Shown here in pieces: positions 41,685 through 51,010 of a DNA stretch of 64,000 nucleotides; position 1 is the first letter of the stretch; the number at the start of each line of letters is the position of its first letter. The notes under the pieces were generated by a model, which was not told the DNA's origin, did no database searches, and was given only the letters and a program-made list of their open reading frames with translations. This DNA comes from Bacteroidales bacterium (GTDB lineage Bacteria > Bacteroidota > Bacteroidia > Bacteroidales > UBA932), in contig JAFTDJ010000038.1 in NCBI GenBank assembly GCA_017454265.1, forward strand, positions 62,001-126,000, in the 5' to 3' direction. Position numbers and translations under genes: made by a program.

Positions 41685-42926
41685 ATGAGGAGAAGAATGG
41701 CATTACTTGCTGCAGCGCTGCTTTCGATTGCAGGAAGCAGCGCTTTGCGTGCAGCCGGGGATTCCCGGGTGTCTTTTATTGCCCTGCCTATAGTGGGGTT
41801 CCACAGCGATTTGGGCTTCCAGTATGGTGGGTACATTGATTTGTTTGATCCTGCTCGCAATCACTATCATCTGGAAGTATCTCACTATACCAAAGGGCAA
41901 ACGTTCGTGCATGGGGAGTATGATTCTTCTCTGCTGATTCCGGGCGTACGTTTTGTGGCTTCAGCAACCTGGCAGCACGATCCGCTTTTCAATTTCTATG
42001 GTTTCAACGGTTCAGTGAATACATATAATCCTTCCGTGGACCGTAAGGACGGACTTGCATATTACTGCTACAAAAGAGACCTTATCAGGGTATTGGCTAC
42101 ATTTCAGGGTATAATAGGCGGCGGCTTTTCCTGGATGGGCGGCTTGAATTTCCGGTATATGTCCTCGGACGATCTGAATTTCAAGGGCTACGATTCCAAG
42201 AATACGCTGTTTAATTTTTATAGGGAAAACGGTCTGATCCGGGATAATGAACTGCATGGGTTTCTGCTGGATATAATTGGAGGATTGAAGTTCGATACCC
42301 GTGATCTGGAGCTGGACCCACGCTCGGGAGTGTGGGCGGAACTGTTTGTAAATGGCTCTCCTGATTTTTTCGGAACTTCATACCCATACCTTAAGGCGGC
42401 ACTTCGCTGGCGGCACTATCTGACGCCGTTCGGAGACTGGCTGACACTCGCTTATCATCTTGGCTATCAATCTACTGTTATGGGAGATGCACCGTTCTAT
42501 ATGGAGCAGAACATTAGCACAATTCAAATACGACAGACTTGTTCTGAAGGGCTTGGTGGAATAAACACCGTGCGTGGAGTAATGAGCAATCGTCTCATTG
42601 GGCGTGGCTACGCCTGGGCAAATGTGGAAACACGTTTACGCATTTTCCGTTTCCAGCTTCTCAAGAATGATTTTGTATTGGGGCTTAACCCTTTTTTCGA
42701 CGTGGGATGCATCACCTCACCGATGCGTGTTGATGAGACGGCTGCCGCATTTGGCCTTTCAGAAGAAGACGTGTATTCTCGCAGCCGTGAGCTACATCCA
42801 AGTGCCGGTATCGGCGCTAAAGTGTCTGCTAACGGAAATTTTGTTTTCTCGGTAGAGTTTGGTAAGCCTTTTCGTGCCGAAGACGGTCTTTATGGCCTTT
42901 ATTTTGCTTTGAACTACGTATTTTGA
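41685..42926 (+). CDS. Outer-membrane barrel protein (Omp85/BamA-like C-terminal type)
   Basis: A 413-aa protein with a signal peptide (MALLAAALLSIAGSSALRAA) and a body of amphipathic beta strands. It ends in FALNYVF, an aromatic C-terminus recognised by the BAM machinery. GLGGINTVRGVMSNRLIGRGYAWANVETRLR, read in parts as GINTVRG and GRGYAWANVETRLR, resembles the VRGY loop and following strand of Omp85 barrels. No POTRA domain is present. It is likely an outer-membrane channel or assembly-related protein. It directly abuts the HerA-like gene. Confidence 0.8.
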   Translation: MRRRMALLAAALLSIAGSSALRAAGDSRVSFIALPIVGFHSDLGFQYGGYIDLFDPARNHYHLEVSHYTKGQTFVHGEYDSSLLIPGVRFVASATWQHDPLFNFYGFNGSVNTYNPSVDRKDGLAYYCYKRDLIRVLATFQGIIGGGFSWMGGLNFRYMSSDDLNFKGYDSKNTLFNFYRENGLIRDNELHGFLLDIIGGLKFDTRDLELDPRSGVWAELFVNGSPDFFGTSYPYLKAALRWRHYLTPFGDWLTLAYHLGYQSTVMGDAPFYMEQNISTIQIRQTCSEGLGGINTVRGVMSNRLIGRGYAWANVETRLRIFRFQLLKNDFVLGLNPFFDVGCITSPMRVDETAAAFGLSEEDVYSRSRELHPSAGIGAKVSANGNFVFSVEFGKPFRAEDGLYGLYFALNYVF

Positions 42927-42927
42927 G

Positions 42928-44136
42928 ATGAATAAATACATTTCGCTGACATTGGTCGCTTTGCTGTTCATGTCTTCCTGTATGCGCAGGGGAGAGGGAA
43001 GCGTTGATGTAAGCACGCAGGAAGATACTGTGCCGCAGATAGGCTTCTTTCCATCGGATTTTACCGTGGATTCCACAAAGGTCCGCGAAGGAGAAACCTT
43101 CACAGGACTCACCGGGCGGCTTGGGCTTGGGAACTTGGCATCACTGGAGCTGGTACAGAATTGCGATTCCATATTCGACGCAAAGCGCATGCGGGCAGGA
43201 AATCCCGTGGAAGCCTATTATAGCGCAGACAGCAGCGGCAGAAAGCTGGAGTATATAGTATATCATAATGACAAAATCCGGGCAACTGTATTCAGCTGCG
43301 CCGATTCCCTTCGCGGCTGGCTGTACGACAAACCGGTCCTGACAGAGCATAAGATTGCAGATGTCACCATCACCAGCTCCCTTTGGAACGATATGCTGGC
43401 AAAGGGTATTTCGCCGCTTCTGATTGTAGATCTTGCAGATATATATGCCTGGACTGTTAATTTCTTCGGACTGCAAGGCGGGGACCGCTTCCGGGTTATC
43501 TATGACCAGACTGTCTGTGATGGGGAAGTAGTGCGAATAGACAGCGTCGAATTTGCCCTGTACGACAGCGGCTCCTTCCGAGCGGCCGCAATTCGATTCG
43601 ACCAGAGAGACGGGGGAAATAAATACTGGAACGAAAAGGGAGAAAGCATGAGAAAGGCTTTTCTCAAAGCCCCGTTGCGGTATAACCGTATTAGCAGTCG
43701 TTTCACTTATCATAGGAAGCATCCCATTACCGGAGTTGTACGCCCGCACACTGCGGTTGATTACGCGGCTCCGACCGGGACACCGGTTCATTCAATTGGA
43801 GACGGGACGGTTACAATGTGCGGCTGGGATGGCACGGGTGGCGGGAACCGTATCCGCATACGTCATATGAACGGTTACGAGACCTGCTATATGCACCTGT
43901 CCAAATTCGCTTCCGGAATAAAAAGTGGAGTCCGCGTTTCTCAGGGGCAGACAATCGGTTATGTTGGCTCAACCGGGCATTCTACAGGGCCCCATCTGGA
44001 TTTCAGGGTATGGAAGGATGGTACTCCTGTGGATCCGCTAAAGATGATTTCCCCTCCATCGGAGCCGCTGAATAAGGATAATCTGGATTCGCTTCATAAA
44101 ATGTATAATTCTTTTCTTCTTGCAGTTGGAGAATGA
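42928..44136 (+). CDS. M23-family metallopeptidase lipoprotein
   Basis: A 402-aa lipoprotein (signal ending MSSC, Cys18). The C-terminal peptidase domain has zinc ligands His274 and Asp278 (RPHTAVDYAAPTGTPV) and a late His in GPHLDFRVWKDGTPVDP. An N-terminal region of about 250 residues (opioid growth factor-like or LysM-free linker) lacks a clear family. It probably cuts peptidoglycan crosslinks. It starts 1 nt after the barrel protein and overlaps trmO by 4 nt. Confidence 0.9.
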   Translation: MNKYISLTLVALLFMSSCMRRGEGSVDVSTQEDTVPQIGFFPSDFTVDSTKVREGETFTGLTGRLGLGNLASLELVQNCDSIFDAKRMRAGNPVEAYYSADSSGRKLEYIVYHNDKIRATVFSCADSLRGWLYDKPVLTEHKIADVTITSSLWNDMLAKGISPLLIVDLADIYAWTVNFFGLQGGDRFRVIYDQTVCDGEVVRIDSVEFALYDSGSFRAAAIRFDQRDGGNKYWNEKGESMRKAFLKAPLRYNRISSRFTYHRKHPITGVVRPHTAVDYAAPTGTPVHSIGDGTVTMCGWDGTGGGNRIRIRHMNGYETCYMHLSKFASGIKSGVRVSQGQTIGYVGSTGHSTGPHLDFRVWKDGTPVDPLKMISPPSEPLNKDNLDSLHKMYNSFLLAVGE

Positions 44137-44795
44137 CCATAGAACCGATTGCATATTTCAGATCGCCCCTGAAGGGGAAGTTTGGACTGCCTCGCCAGTC
44201 AGGACTTGCTCCGTCACTTAAAGGGGAGATAGAATTAATACCCCCATACGATGCCGCAGAAGCCGTACGCGGTCTTGATGGCTTCGAGTATTGTTGGTTG
44301 ATATGGGGCTTTTCTTTGAGTGAAGGCAAGCGGAACTCAATGACGGTCCGCCCGCCAAGACTTGGAGGAAATGAAAGGGTAGGAGTTTTTGCTTCCCGTT
44401 CGCCTTTCAGGCCTAATGGGCTGGGCTTGTCATGTGTCAGAATAGAAAGCCTTAAGCCAGGCAGGATTGTTGTTTCCGGTGCGGATTTGGCGGATAGAAC
44501 TCCCGTGTATGATATTAAGCCATATATATCATACGCCGACAGTTTTCCATCTGCCAGGTGCGGTTTTGTAGATTCGACCGAATGGAAACCCTTGCGCGTT
44601 GAAATACCGGCAAGCGTTACCGAAAAGCTTGGAGGTGATATTGTGTCCGCTCTCTCAGAGTTGTTGTCTCAAGACCCTCGTCCGCAGTATCAGGATGACT
44701 CCGAGAGGGTATATGGACTGAATCTGGATTCTTTTGACATTAAATTTAAGGTGTCTGACGGAACCGTATTTGTCCTTTCTGCAGAAAAGTATTAA
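44133..44795 (+). CDS. trmO: tRNA (N6-threonylcarbamoyladenosine-37) methyltransferase
   Basis: A 220-aa TrmO/TsaA protein. It has IEPIAYFRSPLKGKFGLPRQ, FEYCWLIWGF, RPPRLGGNERVGVFASRSPFRPNG (read as RPPRLGG and GVFASRSPFRPNGLGLS) and DIKPYISYAD, all diagnostic. It methylates t6A37 in tRNA-Thr with S-adenosylmethionine. It overlaps the M23 gene by 4 nt. Its stop codon lies inside the -7 element of the next gene. Confidence 0.95.
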   Translation: MTIEPIAYFRSPLKGKFGLPRQSGLAPSLKGEIELIPPYDAAEAVRGLDGFEYCWLIWGFSLSEGKRNSMTVRPPRLGGNERVGVFASRSPFRPNGLGLSCVRIESLKPGRIVVSGADLADRTPVYDIKPYISYADSFPSARCGFVDSTEWKPLRVEIPASVTEKLGGDIVSALSELLSQDPRPQYQDDSERVYGLNLDSFDIKFKVSDGTVFVLSAEKY

Positions 44796-44800
44796 TTTTG
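44793..44800 (+). promoter_or_regulatory. -7 element of the SEC-C gene
   Basis: TAATTTTG, overlapping the trmO stop codon and 6 nt before the ATG at 44807. Confidence 0.5.
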
Positions 44801-44806
44801 CAAACT

Positions 44807-45994
44807 ATGCAGAGCGCAATTCACGATATACTCAGCTCCCGTACAAAGGAAGAAATTGAGGCTACGCTTGACTATTTTGATGCCTTGCCGCTTAGGGTAA
44901 TGCATAAAAATGAGCTTGTGCGTACACTGTCATCGTATTTGTCGGCGCCAAAAGTTTGGCTGAATAAGCTTATGGAGCAGGATTTGAGGTTGTTGCAGAC
45001 TCTTTGCAAGGCCGGTCCGGGTAATTCAGTTGAAATTATCCCAGGCGATTACCCGTCTGTTGTGGAGGTGCTTCACTTCGTGAATTCAGACAGCACATCA
45101 GTTTCCGGCAAGGATACTTGTTTAATGAGTATTCCCAGTGCATTTTATGAGCTTATATCCAACGATATAGATGCTGTTATTGAAAGAAAGGAGTTAGATG
45201 GCTCCTTTGCCTTGGAACACCTTATCCTAGGAGCAGTAAACATATATGGAGCAGTACCGCTCAGAACATTCGTAGACTGTATTTTCGACGATTTTGACGA
45301 TTACGAGTCGATGCGCGCATTCGCTGAGAGCGTTGCCGGGCATCCCGTAATACGCTTGTATCAGGAAGAATATAGAGGAGAAGCATATCTTGTGTCGCCG
45401 TTCGTGGAAAATTTTGATGATTTGATGCAACACAGAAGAGAACTCTACAAGGGACTGCGAAGATATGCAAAGGCCTCCCGTGAGCAGGCGGAAAGTTGCG
45501 GAAGCAACTCACCTTTCTGTAGTTACGGTATGGAAACGCCCGAGGGGAAAGCGCTTCTCGACATGCTTTACGCTATTGGCTATGAAGGGGAATCCCTGAT
45601 GGCTGCAGCACATACTGTATGGCTTAATTCACAGTATGATCCTAACCGGGAGAATCTTGACATGCTGATGTCTCCGCTCTCTGCCGCAGTTGCAGACATA
45701 GAAACGGAGGAACTGTTTTTCCATTATGCCGGAATACTGCTGGAATACGCTAATTCAGTACCAAAGTGGCTGCTGAAAGGCCATTCAGCAAAAAGCTCCG
45801 GCTATATGGTGTATGAAGCCAGTGACGAGTATCTCAGCGAGATTTATGGTGCCGACCTGCAAAACGCTGAAGATGAGTCTGTAGTGAAGCTTTTTGAGAG
45901 AGTGAACAAGGTGCACCCGGTAGCACCGGATGCACCCTGTCCTTGCGGTAGCGGCCTTTCATACAGGCTCTGCCACGGAAAATTCTTCAGTTAG
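44807..45994 (+). CDS. SEC-C motif protein of unknown function
   Basis: A 395-aa acidic, helical protein. Only the C-terminus is recognisable: PCPCGSGLSYRLCHGK, a zinc-binding SEC-C motif like that at the end of SecA. The first 370 residues match no family I know. The SEC-C motif often marks proteins that touch the ribosome or translocon. The ATG at 44807 is 6 nt after a -7 element. The 3' end overlaps the convergent gene by 4 nt. Confidence 0.75.
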   Translation: MQSAIHDILSSRTKEEIEATLDYFDALPLRVMHKNELVRTLSSYLSAPKVWLNKLMEQDLRLLQTLCKAGPGNSVEIIPGDYPSVVEVLHFVNSDSTSVSGKDTCLMSIPSAFYELISNDIDAVIERKELDGSFALEHLILGAVNIYGAVPLRTFVDCIFDDFDDYESMRAFAESVAGHPVIRLYQEEYRGEAYLVSPFVENFDDLMQHRRELYKGLRRYAKASREQAESCGSNSPFCSYGMETPEGKALLDMLYAIGYEGESLMAAAHTVWLNSQYDPNRENLDMLMSPLSAAVADIETEELFFHYAGILLEYANSVPKWLLKGHSAKSSGYMVYEASDEYLSEIYGADLQNAEDESVVKLFERVNKVHPVAPDAPCPCGSGLSYRLCHGKFFS

Positions 45995-46440
45995 CCCTGT
46001 TTTTTCACGCGCAGGTTATCTTCCACGTGTTTTACCCATTTAGATACTTCGTCGTCATTCTTGGCCACAACGGTGCATATCAGAAGGCTCCCTTTAAGGA
46101 TTTCAATGCACATCAGAAGCATAATCGATCCGTCTTCGCACTCACCTGAGAATCCGAAAGCTTTCTTGTTCTTGAAACGCCACTCGGCAATAGGGGACTC
46201 TTCGTCGTCGTCATCGTCCCATCCGATTATTTCTGCGTAATTGGCGAAAGCTTCGTCTTCCGCTGTGGTGTCTGAAGGAAGATCGCCCACATACAGGTCA
46301 AGAAAAGCTTCATCGCTCTTTCCATCTTTTGCCGGCAAATGGCATTCCATATGGGTAATAATGACTCCGTCAACTTCCTCGTAGCGATCCAGTTCGCTTG
46401 TCCAGGAAGGGGGGAGCGGCAGTGAAATGTCGTAACTCAT
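45991..46440 (-). CDS. Acidic hypothetical protein
   Basis: A 149-aa protein with no recognised family. It is acidic (WDDDDDEESP in the middle), predicted soluble, and has a beta-rich C-terminal half (GSIMLLMCIEILKGSLLICTVVA, read as GSIMLLMCIEI and SLLICTVVAK). It starts 1 nt after the zinc peptidase stop, so the two are probably co-transcribed. A chaperone-like or regulatory role for the peptidase is only a guess. Confidence 0.7.
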   Translation of the reverse strand: MSYDISLPLPPSWTSELDRYEEVDGVIITHMECHLPAKDGKSDEAFLDLYVGDLPSDTTAEDEAFANYAEIIGWDDDDDEESPIAEWRFKNKKAFGFSGECEDGSIMLLMCIEILKGSLLICTVVAKNDDEVSKWVKHVEDNLRVKKQG

Positions 46441-46441
46441 A

Positions 46442-47302
46442 TTACAATTGGCTGTATGATATTGAGAAAGTGTCTCCGTCGGCTGGATTTCCAGTCGTAA
46501 ATCCCTTCTTCAACCATTTTGCGCGCTGTGCAGATGTGCCGTGATTGAATGAATCGGGTACGGTATAGCCATAGGCCTTTTTCTGGAGATAGTCATCACC
46601 TATTTTGGACGCTACGGCAAGCCCTTCCTCAAGATCACCCGGCTCGAGGGAATTATACATTTTATTATCATGGTGAGCCCATACGCCGGCATAAAAGTCG
46701 GCCTGGAGCTCCAGTCGGACACTTATCTGGTTGGACTCCTTTTCGCTTACCCGTTGCATCTGGCTGTGCGCTTTTTGGAGTGTCCCGAGCAAGTACTGGA
46801 CGTGGTGTCCAACCTCGTGAGCTATCACATAAGCATATGCAAAGTCACCGTCAGCCCCAATCTGTTTCTTCATGGAAGAAAAGAAGGACAAGTCAATATA
46901 GACAGTTTGGTCTGCGCTGCTATAGAATGGTCCTGTAGAGGCAGAAGCAGTGCCTGTAGACGTCTGTACGTAGTCATTGTAGAGGACTAGCCGTGGAGGT
47001 TCATAGCTGAGGCCGTTAGATTTGAATATCTTTGTCCACACATCTTCAGTCCCTGCAAGAATCTGTTTGGAAAAAACCGCAAGGGCTTCTTCTTCCGCGC
47101 TTGGCGTGTATTCGGCGCTGCTTGTCTGGCTTGAATTCAATGCGCCGGTCTGTTCGAGGACGGCACCGGGATTGATGCCGAAAATGAGGTACAGTACGCC
47201 GGCGAGTAAAATTCCCCCAATGCTGAGTCCGCCTGCTCTGCCCACAGACATACCGCGCCTGTCGTCAACATTGCTGCTTTGTCTTCTTCCGTCGAGTTTC
47301 AT
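46442..47302 (-). CDS. Membrane-anchored neutral zinc metallopeptidase (YpfJ-like)
   Basis: A 286-aa protein of the putative neutral zinc metallopeptidase family. It opens with the characteristic MKLDGRRQSSNVDDRRG, then one membrane helix (residues 27-44, GGILLAGVLYLIFG). The catalytic HEVGHHVQ is near residue 160, and LELQADFYAGVWAH supplies the third ligand. The substrate is unknown. A -7 element (TAAATTTG, minus strand, 47322-47329) is 19 nt before the start. Confidence 0.92.
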   Translation of the reverse strand: MKLDGRRQSSNVDDRRGMSVGRAGGLSIGGILLAGVLYLIFGINPGAVLEQTGALNSSQTSSAEYTPSAEEEALAVFSKQILAGTEDVWTKIFKSNGLSYEPPRLVLYNDYVQTSTGTASASTGPFYSSADQTVYIDLSFFSSMKKQIGADGDFAYAYVIAHEVGHHVQYLLGTLQKAHSQMQRVSEKESNQISVRLELQADFYAGVWAHHDNKMYNSLEPGDLEEGLAVASKIGDDYLQKKAYGYTVPDSFNHGTSAQRAKWLKKGFTTGNPADGDTFSISYSQL

Positions 47303-47321
47303 ATTAATAGCTTTAACAGCA

Positions 47322-47329
47322 CAAATTTA
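47322..47329 (-). promoter_or_regulatory. -7 element of the zinc peptidase gene
   Basis: TAAATTTG on the minus strand, 19 nt before the ATG at 47302. Confidence 0.5.
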
Positions 47330-47498
47330 ATGAAAAGCATCAAAAAAACCTTCTTTTTACTATTATTTTGCTTAGGTATTTGCATTTCTTTGTTACATAA
47401 TGAGTGAAACAAATATGTTTGTCTTAATAACAAAAAAGTTACAACATTCATGAACACAAAATCCCGCTCTCCGGGAACAACAATGCAAGTATTTTTAT

Positions 47499-47506
47499 TA
47501 TATTTG
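47499..47506 (+). promoter_or_regulatory. -7 element of the rpe operon
   Basis: TATATTTG, 5 nt before the ATG at 47512. A small hairpin (TCCCG/CGGGA, 47462-47476) lies upstream. Confidence 0.55.
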
Positions 47507-47511
47507 AGGAT

Positions 47512-48183
47512 ATGACAAAAAAATATATTTCTGTTTCCGTTATGTGCTCCGACCTGATGAACCTTGGAGCCGATATTGATCAGTTGATATCCCTTGGCGT
47601 TGACTGGCTTCATGTAGATGTGATGGACTCACACTTCGTTCCTAATCTTACCTTCGGCCCCGACTTTATAAAGGCAATGCATTTGAGGACGGATCATCCT
47701 CTGGACATCCACCTGATGGTTACAAACCCGGAGTTGGTGATGTCCCGTTTTGAACTCCGCAAGGGTGACTGCCTGACGGTGCACGTCGAATTAAACCGGA
47801 GTTTTGATGAATTGAGCCGTTCAGTGCGCTCCCAGGGATGCCTGTTCGGGTTAGCCGTGAATCCAGAGACCGATATAGACGCCCTGAAGCCTCATCTAGG
47901 ACTCTTTGACTCAGTGACTCTTATGCTGGTTCATCCGGGTTATGCAGGGGCGAAAATGGTTGACGGCATCATGGAGAAGGTCGGACGTACGCGTATGTGG
48001 CTCGATGAGCACGGACAAAAAGACGTTCTTATCAGTGTAGATGGCAGCGTAAGCGCTGAAAGGGCTCAGCATATGGCGTCCTTGGGTGCGCAAGTCTTCG
48101 TGGGCGGCACAGCCGGCATATACAGGAAAGGGATGGAGTTGACGGAAACTATACCAACATTCAGAAAAGCTATATCATTATGA
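47512..48183 (+). CDS. rpe: Ribulose-phosphate 3-epimerase
   Basis: A 223-aa TIM-barrel enzyme interconverting ribulose 5-phosphate and xylulose 5-phosphate. It has VSVMCSDLMNLG, the metal-binding HVDVMDSHFVPN and DIHLMV, LMLVHPGYAG and ISVDGSVS, all family motifs. It opens a rightward operon with glycerol-1-phosphate dehydrogenase (4-nt overlap), an organophosphate antiporter and a phosphoesterase, so it may act on a phosphopolyol-derived sugar rather than only in the pentose pathway. Confidence 0.93.
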   Translation: MTKKYISVSVMCSDLMNLGADIDQLISLGVDWLHVDVMDSHFVPNLTFGPDFIKAMHLRTDHPLDIHLMVTNPELVMSRFELRKGDCLTVHVELNRSFDELSRSVRSQGCLFGLAVNPETDIDALKPHLGLFDSVTLMLVHPGYAGAKMVDGIMEKVGRTRMWLDEHGQKDVLISVDGSVSAERAQHMASLGAQVFVGGTAGIYRKGMELTETIPTFRKAISL

Positions 48184-49523
48184 ACAAAATTGAAAGCGCA
48201 CTGCAGCGCACGACAGACACCAAAGACTTGTTTATAGGTGCAGGAGTAGTTTCACGAACAGCTGAGATGTTTACCAAGCTTTTCCCGGGAGAGAGGGCGA
48301 TAATTGTCGCAGATACAAATACTTGGAGGGTTGCAGGTAAAGCAGTACTTCAATCTCTTGAGGCTGCTTCCGTTCCTCATTCGGAGTCTTTCATATTTGA
48401 CGATCCCGATCTCTATGCAGAGTGGAAATTTGTTGAACGGCTCAAGGCTAGACTGGAGAAGGAGGACGTTATCGCCATTGCAGTCGGCTCAGGCGTTATA
48501 AATGATTTGACAAAGTACACCTCTCATATTCTCGGGCGCAAATATATGTGCGTGGGCACTGCTGCATCCATGGACGGGTACACCGCATATGGAGCTTCTA
48601 TCACTAAAGATGGCAACAAGCAGACTTTCAGCTGCCCGGCTCCCTACGGTTTTGTGATGGACCCTGTGATTGCCGCAGACGCCCCAAAGGAACTTGCAGC
48701 ATCGGGTTATGCGGATCTCATTGCCAAAATTCCTGCAGCCGCAGACTGGATGCTTGCAGATGCTGTTGGAGCGGAAGCCATTGATCCGTTTGGCTGGAGT
48801 CTTGTCCAAGATGGTCTTAAAGAGGCCCTGAGCGCTCCGGCGGCCGTTCACGCTGGTGACGTTGAAATGACAGAGAAACTAAGCGAGGGATTGTTGATGA
48901 GTGGTTTTGCCATGCAGGCTATACACAGCAGCCGTCCCGCATCCGGCACGGAGCATCAGTTCTCTCATTATTGGGATATGGAAAATCTTGCATATCCAGA
49001 CGGCAAACACGTTTCTCACGGCTTTAAAGTAGGCATCGGAACACTTGCAAGCACCGCATCCCTGGAATTCCTTCTTGAGAAAGACCTGGAGAATCTGTAC
49101 GTTGATAAGTGTGTTGCCGCATGGAAGAGTTGGGAGGAGATGGAAGAAGAGATCCGGACCGTTTTTGCCGGGATGCCCGGCCATCTTGCCAGGGGACTGG
49201 AGGAGACCAAAGGTAAATATGTAGATAAAGATGGTCTTCGCAAACAGCTGGAAGCTCTCAAGGAAGCCTGGCCCGAACTTAAAGAGAAGATTCGCGAACA
49301 AATTATCCCTTTCGCGGAAGTCTATGAAAACCTCAAACTTGTCGGAGCTCCGTATGAGCCCGAATTGATTTGTGTCGACAGGGCCAGGATGCGCAGGACT
49401 TTCTCTGGCATACCCTTTATGCGCAGCCGTTTTACCAATATTGATATTGTATATCGCCTGGGACTTATGCCCGAACTCGTCGACCGGCTGTTCGGCGAAG
49501 GTGGAATCTGGGAGGTCAAGTAA
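48180..49523 (+). CDS. sn-Glycerol-1-phosphate dehydrogenase-like enzyme (AraM/EgsA)
   Basis: A 447-aa iron-containing alcohol dehydrogenase-fold protein. It has VGSGVINDLTKYTSHILGRKY, read as VGSGVINDLTKY, then GTAASMDGYTAYGASI, a metal-binding GYADLIAKIPAAADW and SGTEHQFSHYWDM with further metal ligands HGFKVGIG. This is the glycerol-1-phosphate dehydrogenase group. It reduces dihydroxyacetone phosphate or oxidises glycerol 1-phosphate with NAD(P). It overlaps rpe by 4 nt. In bacteria such enzymes can also serve arabinitol phosphate metabolism. Confidence 0.9.
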   Translation: MNKIESALQRTTDTKDLFIGAGVVSRTAEMFTKLFPGERAIIVADTNTWRVAGKAVLQSLEAASVPHSESFIFDDPDLYAEWKFVERLKARLEKEDVIAIAVGSGVINDLTKYTSHILGRKYMCVGTAASMDGYTAYGASITKDGNKQTFSCPAPYGFVMDPVIAADAPKELAASGYADLIAKIPAAADWMLADAVGAEAIDPFGWSLVQDGLKEALSAPAAVHAGDVEMTEKLSEGLLMSGFAMQAIHSSRPASGTEHQFSHYWDMENLAYPDGKHVSHGFKVGIGTLASTASLEFLLEKDLENLYVDKCVAAWKSWEEMEEEIRTVFAGMPGHLARGLEETKGKYVDKDGLRKQLEALKEAWPELKEKIREQIIPFAEVYENLKLVGAPYEPELICVDRARMRRTFSGIPFMRSRFTNIDIVYRLGLMPELVDRLFGEGGIWEVK

Positions 49524-49531
49524 TTTAGCAT

Positions 49532-51007
49532 ATGGGAAAAAATACCACAAAAACTCTTAAGTACTGGCAGTGGCGTACCATCGTTGTCACGATGATAGGA
49601 TACGCTATGTTTTATCTGGTTCGAAAGAATTTCTCATTTTCTATGCCGGGACTTGGAGCCGAGTTCGGAATAACAAAGACTCAGCTTGGCTTGTTCCTTA
49701 CTCTCCACGGAGTTATATATGGACTGTCCCGCTATGTGGTCGGTATTATAACAGACCGCAACAGCGCCCGTAAGGTCATGTCTCTGGGTCTGATGCTTTG
49801 TGCGGCCGTGAATATTCTCTTCGGTACCAGTGACGCAGTGGCAGGATGGATTGTCGCCCTTGCAGGAAAGGCCGGAGACGGAACTGCTATCGCTTCAGTA
49901 CTTGTTTACGTAATGGGGGTTCTTTGGATGGTGAATGGATTCCTGCAGGGTATGGGCGTGCCTCCGTGCACGAAGACATTGACGCAATGGATTCATCCAA
50001 AGGAGCTTGCCACCAAGATGAGTATTTGGAATATGTCACATTCCATAGGCGCCGGACTTGCCATGGCGCTGTGCGGTTGGCTGGTTATGCCTCATCTCGG
50101 CGTGGATATGAGCCTGAATCCGGAGGTCTTGGCTTCTATCAGTGCCAATTTGAACTTGGATATGAGCGATCCTGCAAACGTAGCAAAGGTTACCGGCTTT
50201 GCCGCCCATTTCGGGGCCTGGCGCTGGTGCTTCCTCATTCCTGCTGGAGTTGCTGTTATAGGCTCCATCTGGCTGTTTTTCACCATGAAGGACTCGCCTT
50301 CAGATGTCGGCCTTCCTGAGGTCGTCGGCAAGAAGAAGGCCATAGTCACCACCCCCGAAGAGGCCGCGGAACACAAGGCGTTCGTCAATAAGCATGTATA
50401 TCGGAACAGGATAATCTGGACCTTGGCGGTTACCAATTTCTTTGTTTATGTGGTGCGCTTCGCCGCCCTGGACTGGGGACCCACGCTGCTCACTGAATCA
50501 AAGGGCTTGTCCATGGCCAATGCGACTACCCTCTGCGTTGTATTTGAACTGATTGGAGGTAACCTCGGAATGCTGTTCTGGGGTTGGGCGACAGACCACA
50601 TTTTCGGGAGCAAAGCCCACCATACTTGTGTAGTATGTATGATTGGTGTCGCCCTCTGCATTGCCGTCTTTTGGATGCTTCCTGTTACTGCAGCCTGGTG
50701 GGTGATGCTTATTCCGTTTACCCTCCTTGGTTTCTGCATCTACGGTCCGCAGGCCCTTCTTGGCATCTGTGCCGCTCAGCACGCCACCAACAGGGCATCT
50801 GCTACCGCAAACGGCATTCTGGGGATTTTCGGATATCTCAGCACCATCGTGTCTGGTTTCGGTTTCGGCTTCATCGCTCAGCACTATGGCTGGAATGCAG
50901 CGTATGTTACCATTTTTGTCTGCGCCATCATCGGTCTTGTGACTGTGCTTACAATTTGGGGCGCAAAGGCTACCGGATATACAGAAGAAGATTTGCACAA
51001 CAAATAG
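49532..51007 (+). CDS. Organophosphate:phosphate antiporter (GlpT/UhpT family)
   Basis: A 491-aa major facilitator protein with 12 helices. KYWQWRTIVVTMIGYAMFYLVRKNFS (read as YWQWRT, GYAMFYLVRKNFS) and QGMGVPPCTKTLTQWI are OPA family signatures, as in GlpT and UhpT. The conserved Arg in YLVRKN binds the phosphate group. It probably exchanges an organic phosphate for inorganic phosphate. It follows the dehydrogenase by 8 nt and precedes a secreted phosphoesterase by 3 nt. Confidence 0.93.
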   Translation: MGKNTTKTLKYWQWRTIVVTMIGYAMFYLVRKNFSFSMPGLGAEFGITKTQLGLFLTLHGVIYGLSRYVVGIITDRNSARKVMSLGLMLCAAVNILFGTSDAVAGWIVALAGKAGDGTAIASVLVYVMGVLWMVNGFLQGMGVPPCTKTLTQWIHPKELATKMSIWNMSHSIGAGLAMALCGWLVMPHLGVDMSLNPEVLASISANLNLDMSDPANVAKVTGFAAHFGAWRWCFLIPAGVAVIGSIWLFFTMKDSPSDVGLPEVVGKKKAIVTTPEEAAEHKAFVNKHVYRNRIIWTLAVTNFFVYVVRFAALDWGPTLLTESKGLSMANATTLCVVFELIGGNLGMLFWGWATDHIFGSKAHHTCVVCMIGVALCIAVFWMLPVTAAWWVMLIPFTLLGFCIYGPQALLGICAAQHATNRASATANGILGIFGYLSTIVSGFGFGFIAQHYGWNAAYVTIFVCAIIGLVTVLTIWGAKATGYTEEDLHNK

Positions 51008-51010
51008 GAA

